Of a stretch of DNA of 64,000 bases, positions 13,035 through 24,194 are shown piece by piece. The stretch lies in the NCBI GenBank assembly GCA_024704765.1, contig JAKMXF010000314.1, positions 1 to 64,000 of the forward strand, written 5' to 3'. A model generated the notes under the pieces. It saw only the letters and a program-made list of their open reading frames with translations. It ran no database searches and had not been told where the DNA came from. The stretch is from Oopsacas minuta (taxonomy: Eukaryota > Porifera > Hexactinellida > Lyssacinosida > Leucopsacidae). The position numbers were made by a program, and so were the translations under genes. Position 1 is the stretch's first letter. Each line of letters begins with the position of its first letter.

Positions 13035-13727
13035 CAGGTTTAGGGACAATTAGATTTGTTCAATTACAATTAGGAATCAATTACAAGACAGGTAAAATGT
13101 TCAATTACTCTTAATTACAATTGTAGACCTACGAAAAAGTTCCAATTACAATTACATTTCAAATTTTTCCTCCAATTACAATTAATTACAATTAGGAGCC
13201 AGATGCCAATTTGTTACAGCGTTTACATTTCAATTTAAATGTGCTGCTAGTGTGATTTTCAGGTTGATCAAAGTGATCAAATATAGGAGGAGACATTGTA
13301 ACTGAAATTTTAATGTGAATACTACTTTGCAAGTTGTTATAACAAATGAAAGTTCTAATTTATATTATATTTTGACAATGACTAGTATATTTGGCTTCTT
13401 TGTTAAATGAAAATATTAATCGTTTCATTTGTTTTTTCACAGGTTACGTGCATTTTTAGTTTTTATGCTGCAGTGATATTTATAGGAACTTAGTGTGTTC
13501 ATGAATACACAAAGTTTGGAATTGTGTGTTCTCGAACGCACAGAATTTTATAATTCACTGGCACATTTCACACCCATAAAAAACCAAAAATGTAATTGAT
13601 ATATAATTGAACTATTACACCAAATTGGAAATCAATTATGATTAGTTAAGATTATAAGACTCCTGAAATTTTCAATTACAATTTAATTACAATTACACAA
13701 TTATGATTGTAATTGATCCCAACCCTG
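13035..13727. mobile_element. Non-autonomous hAT-type element, 693 bp, with perfect 8 bp target duplication
   Basis: CTTTGGAC is directly repeated at 13027-13034 and 13728-13735. Inside, the ends are imperfect inverted repeats: CAGGTTTAGGGACAATTAG on the left and, reversed, CAGGGTTGGGATCAATTAC on the right. Both ends run into clusters of AATTACAATT, so much of the element is built from that motif in inverted orientation. CAGGG-type ends with an 8 bp duplication are the hAT signature. There is no coding sequence. Confidence 0.9.
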
Positions 13728-13788
13728 CTTTGGACCCCCTTGCAGAAGTATTTGCTCACAATTCTCAGACATTATATTTAGTAGATTA

Positions 13789-13974
13789 CAGTAGAACTCG
13801 GATAAGACGTACCCCCTCGGGAAACAGAAATTAGTACGTCTTAACCGAGTGTACGTCTTATCCGAATATGTTTCCATTACAAATAGTGATGACTGATATT
13901 TTGGGATATAAGAAATAGTACGTCTTAACCGAGTGTACGTCTTAAGCCGAGTACGTCTTATCCGAGTTCTACTG
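13789..13974. mobile_element. 186 bp MITE with 23 bp perfect inverted repeats and TA target
   Basis: The terminal inverted repeats begin CAGTAGAACTCGGATAAG and match perfectly over 23 bp at both ends. TA flanks the element at 13787-13788 and 13975-13976. Internally ACGTCTTAACCGAGTG occurs twice, a close cousin of the terminus itself. The ends and the TA target suggest a pogo/Tigger or Tc1 relative. Similar single ends are seen near 15327-15352 and 19466-19492. Confidence 0.88.
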
Positions 13975-15399
13975 TATATGAAATCTATGGACATAATATC
14001 CGATTCCATCGAAAATACCCGGAGTTTTTCAACCTGCTGTGTTTTGGATTATTGATAGCAAGTTCATTCTAGTAATTGAAATTTCAGCAACTTGTTTACT
14101 ATACATTCATAAAAACTACAATAATATACATTTTCGAGAAACATTTATGTTCGAATTTCTTATACAACCTATTGTGTAAACCTGTGCGCTCTCTATGTAA
14201 TTGATTTAATATTTAATTCATTTTTTTATACAATATTAAACTTTCAGTATCAGTGTTGCCATACTGGCATGATTTGTGCTAGATCTTGCATAATGAGTAT
14301 TTTTGAATGATTATTCCGATAATATTATAGAATTCTGGTGTAGCTTTCCATATTGTAATACAAAGTTTGTACATATTGATGACTTGAAATTACCTAGATT
14401 TCTCATTTCTCTTAATTGAACCCAGTCTGAATTAATTTTAGCATCAATATAGTTTATTGCTTTTTTTGGTAGAAATGCTATAAATCTTCGAATAATTCTT
14501 GCATAACACCGGCATAATTGTTAATTGCCCATCTGTGTATCAGTCATTTTGTATCATTTCTTTTATCACACAATTGTGTTGCATCAGGCCTTTGGCTGTA
14601 AGTTGTTTATTCGTCTTTCAATTAAGACGTATTACGTATGATAGGCATTATTTAGGTTAACATATATGCACAATACATTCAAAGCGATCAGTTATGACGC
14701 ATTATATGTTTAATATCTATTATCCGTCTTACGAATTCAATCCTGACAGCTTTTGGATCCTGAGCAGTATTCTACGTAACCTCTAGGTTCATATTAATCA
14801 CAGCGAGATCAGCTAGATGAATGTTTCACATTGTAGCTGGTGGCATATACTTAATTCTGTTCATTGCAACTGGCCTCTCGGCAGATGCGCTCACACCGGT
14901 TGTGTTGCAACAATCTGAGTGAAGTTCAGCCAGCTTAATAACAAGATGATCATCCTTCTCCCCCAAATACATTCATATACTATGTAAATATTATAGTTAA
15001 ATGATTCCTTCTGTTGTTGATATTTGTAAATTATACAAATGGAATCTAGGATGCTGATTCTGAGTATTGCATTATCACCATTTGTGAGAATTTTTGTTTT
15101 CATACGATTAAGCATATTTTCATACCTTTTGAATGATTATTCAGGAGAGTCATTTTGACAAATTGTGTCGATGTTCATTAATGTTCGCATAATAATATGA
15201 ATCAATTGCCTTAATTTCCTGCAAATATTATACACTATAACTCCGTTTGTGCCTACTTTGCTTCCAAATGGTTTTCCTAGCACTTATAATAAAAGTATTT
15301 AGACAAAACCTATAAATGAGGAAGTAACTCTTATCTGAGTTCTGCTGTATTTAGTTATCATATACTCATTAATGTCAAAATTGTTTGATACCATTTTTC

Positions 15400-16640
15400 A
15401 GCCTCTAACTAAGCGTGTGTCCATTATGGCAGGTTGTAGAAATTTAATGATTATGGCAGTATCAAGTTTGGCAGGTTAAGGGTCGTAGCCCAAGTATGGA
15501 CACGACGTGTTTATATCTTTGTGGCATACTCTCAATTAGAGTATGGAGGCTATTAATGTTGATGCTATCCCAAGTGCCTAATATGGCATTCCACAACTCT
15601 GGGTGGTTTGATGGGCTTTTCTCTTGAAATCTAAGGAGAATGTGATCCCAAAGATTCTCAATCGGATTTAGATCAGGTGGTTGAGCAGGCCAATTCATAA
15701 CCTCTATTTTTGCTCATCAAACCATTGCTTAGTAGCCTTTGATTTATGGCATGCTGAAAGGTCCAGCCAGAATGTAGAGAATGTAAATCAACGCTTGGAA
15801 TTAGTGCATTTTCCAATATATCAATGTATGAATTTATCTTGAGGTTCCCAGATACTATTCACAAGAGTCCTATGCCACTCCAGCAAAGCCATCCCCAAAC
15901 CATGATGCCACCTCCACCAAACTTGCATGTTTTGAAAACACCTTTCTGAGAACTCCTCCCGTTTCATCCTCCAGACCTAGACTCTCTCGTCATTAGTATA
16001 CAGAAGGAACCTAGATTCGTCGCTGAACATAACTCTTTCTCATTCTTTAGTATTCCAATTCTTGTGCGATCTTGCGAGGGAAATTTGTTCACTTTTGTGC
16101 TTGGCAGTAAGGTGGGGCTTCCTTCGTGGTTTCCGTCCGGACAGTCCAACCCCTCGTAGCTTTCTCTGGACTGTTGAAGTGGAAAGTGTTATCGATTATT
16201 CTGACAACACTTCAGCTCTTACCTGAGTAGCAGTCTTAAATCGACCCCTTTTGCATTTCTGATATTATATTGTCTTACCTTTTGGTTATAACAAGAGGCC
16301 TACCCGGAATAGCGAGGTCTTTTGCCGAGCCAGTCAGCCTGTGTTTCTTCAGGGACTCGGCTACACTTTTTTTGCAACACCCAACCATTTTAGCCACCTC
16401 CCTCTCAGTATGGCCACTTTCTGAAAGCAGATGCTACTTTCACTCCGAGCAGTACAGTTTGTGGAACGGAGAGTTTTACGGGTCGCTGTTCGCCCTCATA
16501 TTTTCTCGTTCACAAACTTACCGGGGCTTAGATTCAACGCTCTTGGCTGTGTTATTCGATATCAAAGAAAATTTTTATTTTGCTTTTTTGCCAGTTGTTC
16601 GATCATCCAATCGTGACCCCATTTGTTACCGGTTTTACTA
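15400..16640 (-). mobile_element. Decayed Tc1 element (DD34E type)
   Basis: The minus strand reads, in order: an N-terminal HTH region (GHTEREVAKMVGCCKKSVAE, then IPGRP, about 16280-16420), a decayed middle, a CHKSKATKQWFDEQ block (about 15720-15760), and a C-terminus with NWPAQPPDLNPIENLW and ILGTWDSI (15462-15698). This is the Tc1 transposase order, with the catalytic Glu of NPIENLW kept. Frames are broken in several places. I could not fix the inverted repeats, so the ends are approximate. Confidence 0.75.
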
Positions 16641-18180
16641 ACTGGAGAATGGGTGAAGAAAAGATTACTGCTCATGAGAACGGCCAAAGCCACCGTGCAT
16701 CAATTATACCTTTTTCTTTCAAGAGTATGGATCTGAATGTGAATCCTGGCGCGTTGTACTCACGCGTATTCTCAGTTTACTTCGATTCATCACGGAGCGC
16801 TGCCCTGCACTTCGTGGTTCGGACCAAACCATTGGTTCTCCGAACATTAGGAACTATCTTGGCTTTTTGGAATTGATAGCTGAATACGATGCTTTCCTCT
16901 CTGAGTATATTCCCAAACATGCTAATAATGGTCGCGGGACAACGTCATACTTGTTTTCTACTGTATGTGATGAATTTGCCTCCATAATAGGAAAATGTGT
17001 TTTATATGAAATTATGAGTGTAATCAAACGCGTTGGTCACTTCTCCGTATCAGTGGCCTCGACGCCTGACGTTTCTAACGGGGATCAACTTACTTGTGTG
17101 TTTTGCTATGTGTTGCGTACGGCCCATTCGAAAGCTTTTATGCACTTTCTGCCAACTGCAGCCGGCTTGAAATAGCCATTTTAATTGAGGTATGGTTTGA
17201 AATTCTGTCGCAGTTCAACGAGATCAATACACCACTGCAGACCGCTGGCATAGCTCAGAACACACCTGTAGGTTTTATGAAGCGTTTGATCTACTTCCTA
17301 CAGCAGATTAGTTACCCGTTCGACCGTTTTGACGCTTGTGGCGTAGAGCGAGTTGTACATTAAGATAATACAGAAGCGGAATGTTCAATGGGACTTTGTA
17401 ACAGGAGAGGAAGTAGTCCTGGATCCCAGGAAACGCTTTTGGGTAGAGATTTATAGTTTAATATTGACAGCACACTCAGTGCATTACAGCATCGGCTGAA
17501 TTCCTAGGAAGCCATCTGTGCCAACTACAGCTCCCTCAGCAACCTCCATACGTCTTCATGTGGTGATATCACTTTTGCAGCTGAGCGGCTAGTTCGCGAA
17601 TATCCAGAATATTTGGAAGAAGTTCTCTCTGTTGAGCTAATTCACTTCGTTGGTTTTGTTACATCAGAGCAGGGTCAGTAGGCCCTAGATTCTAACTAAA
17701 CCAGAGGTTAATATTGGCTACGAGCTACGTTTATCCCTTTATTCACAGAACTATGCCTAGATCAGACATTTTCGAACGTCTACGTAATGCTTCGTATCTA
17801 CTTCTGTATGATGATTACAAACTGTGAGGGTGAACGCTCCTTTTCAAAACTGGCGCGAATCAAGAACCAATTGGGATTACCATGGGCCAACAACGTCTGG
17901 TCATGCTCACGCTTATGAGCATAGAGCACGAGATGTTGCGCGCAAGCTTTTGATTTCAAGCAATGTGATAGATGAATCCCCGAAATAAAAGTACCGCAAA
18001 AAGCCTATGTAGAAAGTTGTTTCTGTTGTGAATGTTATATATGAGATTAATATATTGTTGGCTAACTTGAATCTGTGTAAACTGTGTGGTTGGTTCGATG
18101 TGAGACATATGATGGCCTAAAGTTTTAGACAGCGCCAGGGTCCAGACGACTTAATGCGGCCCAGAATATAGGTTGGCATC
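16640..18180 (+). mobile_element. hAT transposase relic of the ZMYM1-like type
   Basis: The + strand carries pieces of a ZMYM1-type hAT transposase in order: a TTF zinc-finger-like block (about 16620-16720), HANNGRGTTSYLFSTVCDEF (about 16917), a GHFSVSVASTPDVSNGDQLT block with the catalytic-region Asp (about 17030), and a C-terminal dimerisation motif NCEGERSFSKLARIKNQL at about 17820-17875. Several frameshifts and stops break it. The right end near 18125-18180 is GC-rich and may be the terminus; the left end runs into the decayed Tc1 copy. I found no target duplication. Confidence 0.72.
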
Positions 18181-20141
18181 TAACCCTATCAGAGGAGGTT
18201 ACACCTGTCAAAATGAATCTGAATGAACACACCCAAAGAATATTTCTTATAACCCTCTGAGGGTGGTATAAGCTGAAGTTTCATTTAGTCCAGTCTATTA
18301 CCCAAATCTGTCTTAAACTAGTCCCTGAAATTGCGCAGGGGACAAGAAAATAGTTCAAGGCTTGTGAGTGATAATTTATCACCACCCTCTCTAAGAAATT
18401 TGCGCCTTATTTAACTACTCGCCAAATTGTGATAATTAGGTTCCTAATTCATATGTATTTTCAAAAATTTTCAAAATTTGGATACCAAAATCCCCAATAC
18501 AAGAATATGCTCCCAGACGCTTATTCAGAAAATACGGTAATCTGAGGTATATGATACAAAGACCACTTTCTCACATATCACTTCGTGCAATGATTACTAA
18601 TCCGAAAAAGTTCTGAAAATCCATCGTCAACAACTTTTTTTGCCACTTTGGACACATTTTGAACATTAATATATATATATATACCGCTTTCAAATTAACC
18701 CTAAAAGAAGTATATGTCGATATTCGTGATCAGCGTAAATCTTCACGTCATTTGAGATGTCCCTCAAATATTTTAGGTATATTTTTTCTCCCACCAACGG
18801 TAGGAATTTCTCATGAATGTGATAATATTCAAGTATTAAATTTATCCCAACTCTATCGATTGACCCCATTTTCGAGTCCCCTAGTTTCCTGAGCTTCGTT
18901 TTACATATATCGACACTCTAAAATGACTTTTACACGATTTGCTGGATCTTCTACCCGCCCACGTTATTTTATTCTTTTTCACTTATTTCTTACAACTATT
19001 GATGTCATCTATATTTTTGTGATAAAGACTCACTATAATCATAACTTCTCGTCGAAATGTATATCGTGATAATCCCTTTTTTCATGTTATGTGATGGTTT
19101 ATTTTTACTGTTTAGTAACTACACTTCATCGCTAACTGCAATTTTTTTCTTGTTCGGATGGGGACTATGCAATTTCATTCACTTGGAACTCTGTGCGATA
19201 TGATAAATTTTCGTCGGATAAGACATCCTCAATTTTAAGTGCAGTATATATCCTATTTATCATCCAATCTGATTGAAATCACAATTGTATTTTCATCTAA
19301 TCGTTAGAAATCTAAATAATGCTAAAATTATGTTGATTATATCGATATATTTATTCGTATACTATGTATGTAGAAATTTACTGATACTGACAACCTCGGC
19401 TAATACGCACTCGAATATGAAGTACCTTCATATGACCTACCTCAGTTTATATTTCCGTTTCCCAAGTGAGTACGTCTTAATCGAGTTGTACTGTTTGAAA
19501 ATTGGATGCCGCTATGGAAGATCGAGCAAATAGGTGTTAACAAGCCATTCAGATGGCAAATATGTGTAGACGAGACTCAACTAACCTAGCGGTGTCGATT
19601 AAGGGGTCACTTGATGGGGCTGTGACTCATTGAGAATGGAATGCTACCATATTCCTGGGAAATTCCTACGTTTAGAGGTACCACAAACAGATTTGAATAT
19701 GCTGTACTATGGAGTGGATGAGGTAGTCTTAAATAGTGTGATGTATGTTCTAAGCATTGTTGGCTCCCTTTGAATGCTCTTCAGAGATCTGCTTCTCAAG
19801 GCGAGTACACATAATAAGACCCCAGGATGTCATTAATGTGTCCACGATTTCCTTTACGAAATTGGAGTGGGCATCGTCCAGCATTGCACCTACCTTAGGC
19901 ATATTTCGCAAGAGATGCATGATCTCACTGGTTATTTGTGATATTTGACAAACTCAGGGATTCTCGCTACTCTAACTGTAAAATCTCAAATGATTTTGGC
20001 TCATATGAAATTTTCTGCAGATATGTCAAATCCAACAGATCTTTGAAAATAAAGATTTCATATTGCTGGGACCAGTTTATTATCTGTGTGCGCCATTACG
20101 GAAATCCCGTGTTTTGAAAGGTAGGTAATGATCTTCTAAAT

Positions 20142-20756
20142 CAGTGGTTATCAACTGGTGTGCATTCGGCCTTGGTCAAGTGCCATCAAAATTCATCGTA
20201 TTATTATTTATTTGCTCTCAGTCTCGTATTTCTGACCCTATAGACTCATGAAAATGCCAAAAGTCAAGAAGAATTACTCCTTAGCGCCCCTATTAAAATA
20301 TTACTGAAAAATTTAAGACACTTTGTTAACTTACCCAGTGGGGCTGTTCAGAGCAAGTCTCTGAATATTTTTCAGCTAATATGCTAGGCATTTGAAAAGT
20401 TTTCAATATTTGCATATTGCAATACTGAATATTTTACTTGTGAAAAATTTATATGTAACTTCACCCAGTATTGATTTTGGGTTCCATAAATTTATATACA
20501 TTTACAATGATTTCAGCAATACGATAATAGGCGTCATTTACTCATACATTATTTTTCCAGATAATGTTTGATTCAACTTCATCGCTAACATTTTTAGCCT
20601 TTCTCTCCCAAACCTTACTTATTACTGCCTCTCGGATGCATTACTTTCGGGCCCTCAACTAACCCCCAACCCTTGTGCTTTGGTACCTGTCTCCCCCTCT
20701 CTCGCGTGCCTGATTAGGGATCATATATAAGTGGCGCAGGTCTTTGAGAAACACCG
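20142..20756. mobile_element. Non-autonomous hAT element, 615 bp, with perfect 8 bp target duplication
   Basis: TTCTAAAT is directly repeated at 20134-20141 and 20757-20764. The left end is CAGTGGTTATCAACTGG and the right end, reversed, is CGGTGTTTCTCAAAGACC: an imperfect pair whose left end is the common hAT CAGTGGTTxxCAAxCTGG type. There is no coding capacity inside. Confidence 0.85.
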
Positions 20757-21680
20757 TTCTAAATTTTTGAAACTTACCTCGAATTGTTTAGAGTTTGGAT
20801 TGTTAATTATCAAGCGTGAGTTAATTTCAGGCGTATCCGATTTAAATTAACTTTTCACAAACATTCCTAGTGATATCCACTAGCCCCAATCTTAGCCTAC
20901 TACTTGTTTATTATACGGTAATGCAACTGAGTACTAACTGACTAGATTGATTGACAGTAATTGATGGCGAAAATCTGATTTGTCATCATGTGGTTGAGTA
21001 ATAATTTATTTATTTCCAAAAGTGCTGCTTTGCAAACAGTAATTTTATCTCTTTTTTTATATTCCGCGAATATTGTATCATTTAAGAATAATTTCTATGT
21101 ATTTTCTTGTTCCAGAATTATTATAATCCACCATTTATACTCATTAATAAAACACATTTTCCACTGTACAAATACGAATAAACAGTGAAAACTGCATATT
21201 CCCATTTAGTCTAATTGTAAATATGCCTAATAGCAATAGGCTTCATGGACATATAGTGCAGGTTTATTGTGCATAATAATGAAATTCGTTATGAATATAG
21301 TAATTTCTTTAGTTAGCTTAGAATATATGAATAAAGTTGAATAGATCCCTGTGTTGCTGAGGATTTGCATTTTCGTTCGTTGATGCTATAACTCCATATC
21401 TATGAGTGCAATGGCTTAAAACTGTATCCCTAATCTTACTCATAAGGCAACTTCCCATCCACAAATACTTTGGTTTATTACTAAAATTATCAATTTTGGC
21501 ACTATATATTTAAATATTGCAATTTGATCACATAAATATTTAAATATGTTAAATAGTTAAGCACAGTCAATATCCTCTAACTCGAACCATCATGGGATAT
21601 TATCTCTGGCTTTTGAAGGCATTGAATCGGGCATCGATCCCTCTTTTGAATACCAATGTGCATATGATGTAATTGAAAGG

Positions 21681-22049
21681 ATGCTGATGAGCCCAGTTCC
21701 CTCTGAAGATATTGAAGAAATAAAATTTTTCCAACCAGCCCCAAGAAAACGTCATCATTTGGAAAATGACGAATTAGAATCGACCAAACGTGCAATTTTA
21801 GAGAAAGAAGATAAAAAATTGGAGATTTTGACTAACAATGATTCTAAGCTAGATCGGCTTGAGAGTAAATTCGATCGAGTGATCCAGATTTTGCAACATA
21901 CAGCAGCGGACCAATCAAAGACACTTTCTCTTCTGATGGCTCAAACTATGCCCCCTCTGCCACATTTTCAGACATTGCCCCCTTCATTTCCTACTTATAA
22001 TTTCTCTTCATTGCCTCATTACTTTCAAAGTAAGATTAGGAATCCATAA
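21681..22049 (+). CDS. Possible partner ORF of the Harbinger element (charged, coiled-coil-like protein)
   Basis: This intact 122-codon frame is rich in Lys and Glu, with a likely coiled coil at residues ~30-85 (SKLDRLESKFDRVIQILQH) and a Pro/Phe-rich tail. It has no catalytic motif. It points toward the Harbinger transposase gene on the minus strand that begins 110 bp past its stop. PIF/Harbinger elements often carry a second gene for a Myb/MADF-type DNA-binding protein with such C-terminal helices, so this may be the last exon of that partner; the Myb-like part is not visible. The link to Harbinger rests on position. Confidence 0.4.
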   Translation: MLMSPVPSEDIEEIKFFQPAPRKRHHLENDELESTKRAILEKEDKKLEILTNNDSKLDRLESKFDRVIQILQHTAADQSKTLSLLMAQTMPPLPHFQTLPPSFPTYNFSSLPHYFQSKIRNP

Positions 22050-22159
22050 TTAAGATTATTATGTTATAAGTAAATCAGAGCCTAATTCATTCATGTGCTC
22101 AGTTAATTAATTAAACTTCCTATATCATGTGAAATAGTTTATAATTATATTTTCTAGAA

Positions 22160-23110
22160 CTAAAACTCCATTATCTGAATATTCAGTGTAGTCTGTTTCG
22201 GTTTAGGGCATGTCACTTTCCAAATTTCAATATCAATTTGGAGACCGCAATCAACACAAAAATTATGAAGTATCATGGAAGATAAGATTAGTTTGCAAAC
22301 CCTCATTGAGCAATAGCACAAACTGCCGGCAGTCTTGTCCATTGATCTCCATCTGCTATTCCAAAGGTGCATTCAATTCAATTGTCTTTCAAGTTTCCAG
22401 GAAAGCACGATTATAACTTCTTTCGCGAGCTGTAACAGGAGATAGTAATGGAGTCATTAAATTTAGGCGCAACGGATAACCACTATCACCGAGAAACCAC
22501 CCATCAATAATTGGAATTGTTTACTGGCGATCTTAAGATTGATTCCTGATTACCTGCAATATGAACGCGTCATGTGTGCTGCCTGGCCACTTCACAACTA
22601 CATCAATAAATTTAAATACATCGTCACATACGCTTGGACGTTAATTGAATGAAAACTTTTACGATTAACATAAATAGCTTCGTTGGTGCTAGGTGCAACA
22701 ATTGGGATGTGTGTGCCGTCTATGCAACCTAATACTTAGGAAACCCGAACTTTTCCATATGTAAATCCATGCTGCATGCTCATCTGTCTAGCAGCAGTTG
22801 GAAACTGTATATAGTCTATCGCAATTGAGCACAATGCATCTGTTACACCTTTAACACAGTTGGACACAGGGGGCTGGGAAATTCGATGAGCTGGTGCAAT
22901 CACAGTTTGGAAACTACCCGTAGCTAGAATCTGAAGAGTGACCGCTAATTGAGTTGTCACCGAAAGCGAATGAGATCGGCTTGTAGATCGAGACATGAAA
23001 GTCTCAATATTATCATGCAATTCTAAGGACATTTCTCCTCTGATTCTATAACGAGAAATAAATTCTACATCTGTGTACGCATCAAGAGGCTTTAATCTGT
23101 CACAAAAATT
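22160..23110 (-). pseudogene. PIF/Harbinger (HARBI1-like) transposase, lightly broken
   Basis: Reading the minus strand from about 23110: DRLKPLDAYTDVEFISRYR, then LSVTTQLAVTLQILATGSFQ, ISQPPVSNCVKGVTDAL (HTH part), [14 protein letters not shown] with the first catalytic Asp (about 22690-22730), [16 protein letters not shown] with the second Asp (about 22560-22610), a GDSGYPLRLNLMTPLL block, ARERSYNRAF, and KTIECTFG with the expected Glu (about 22370-22400). The C-terminal piece (22160-22372) has the family's ILHNFC motif. Frame changes occur near 22740 and 22400 and there are a few stops. Harbinger transposases cut at three-base targets; I could not define the element's ends. Confidence 0.82.
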
Positions 23111-23699
23111 CTCTTGCGTCGTTTAAAATATTTTCCCACCTGGTGTCTGAGATTCCAAATGTTCCTAAATATTTATCTTCACGAGTATGACTAATTCCAA
23201 CACATCCTGGTTGTTTTTCATGGAATAGAAACATTTCTTTGGAAATTTGGGTTTACGGTTGTAGGTTAATTGAGTATTATGGTTCCATTTATGACATAAT
23301 CAAGTATTATTAATAATTGCAATTGTTTATGTCTTATGTATATATATGAATACAAGTTCTAATGAGTCTGAGAAACTCGCTTCTATAGTTTCAATGTACT
23401 TCTATCTCATAAAACCTACTTAATCGTAAATGTTGAATTCTGGATTTCCAGTTCTATCCCACCTTCTAATTAACTGCCTTCTATTAGGACGTCTGAAAGT
23501 CCCAAAGTGTTGCCATATATTATGCTCATATCGTAAATAGAATGTGTATTATTGAATTCGTTTTTATATTTGTCCGATCGATGTATATTCACTAGTGTTG
23601 GATTTTATCACGCTCTATTTGAATTAGATGTTCGTATATTCCTAGTTTCTAATTTCCAGATTTTACTCAGTTTTATTGCGTTTATTTTTGATTTTTTAG

Positions 23700-24194
23700 C
23701 AACAAGGTCCTATTGAGAATCTATATATTGGTTTGTTAGCTGAAGACAGTCGGAACGTTGTTGAACTAATTGAGAATGCATATCGCTCTATTGCTGAAAC
23801 TATTCAAGTTCGTAATGGGACTACCAATAGTCTGAGAATAATCGCTAACGCGACTTGTCTGAAGCAAACTGAAGACGGACAGTGCACTGGAGTAACAATT
23901 GGTACTGAGGCAACCTACGATATTACAGTTGAATTATTGGATTGTGCTTCTATTGACGATCAACAAAGCTTGCGTTTTGTTTTCTATGGGGATATCATTA
24001 TTGAAATCGAGCAAATTTGTGAATGCGATTGTAGTACTCAAGCTGATATGAATAATGAATTTTGTAATAATGAAATACTCTTGTGCGGGCAGTGTATTTG
24101 CGGTGACCGACAGGGAAGTAGATGTGAATGCCCTTCTTCTCAAAATACTTTTGAAAATAATGAATTATGTCGCAGATCCAATAGTAGTGACGTG
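23700..24194 (+). CDS. Integrin beta chain, exon for end of beta-I/hybrid domain and first I-EGF
   Basis: This phase-0 exon of 165 codons lies between the acceptor TTTTTTAG (23692-23699) and the donor GTATGT (24195). It continues the previous exon directly: LYIGLLAEDSRNVVELIENA matches the family's VGxLSxDSSNVVxLIxxAY. Next comes hybrid-domain sequence (TNSLRIIANATC, a YDITVELLDC strand, SLRFVFYGDIIIEIEQICEC) and then I-EGF1: CDCSTQADMNNEFCNN, LLCGQCICGDRQG and CECPSS. It ends in the second EGF (NNELCRRSNSSDV), which the third exon completes as LCSNRGSCLCGQC. Asn-x-Ser/Thr sites such as NGT, NAT and NSS fit an extracellular glycoprotein. Confidence 0.93.

Larger units (their letters stand above)
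6183..23699 (+). other. Integrin beta intron of 17.5 kb, filled with transposons
   Basis: The intron starts with GTGAGT and ends with a T-rich tract plus TTTTTTAG immediately before 23700. Both flanking exons are phase 0. It holds at least three Tc1-like copies, a mariner relic, two short hAT elements, a 186 bp MITE, a hAT transposase gene and a Harbinger element, each listed separately. The parts between those entries (6183-7837, 9992-10350, 11668-13034, 13975-15400, 18180-20141, 20757-21600 and 23111-23699) are AT-rich, with no gene that I can support. Confidence 0.85.

Noticed and set aside
16270-16641. 123-codon + strand frame
   Set aside because: It is the shadow of the Tc1 transposase HTH region, which reads on the opposite strand.
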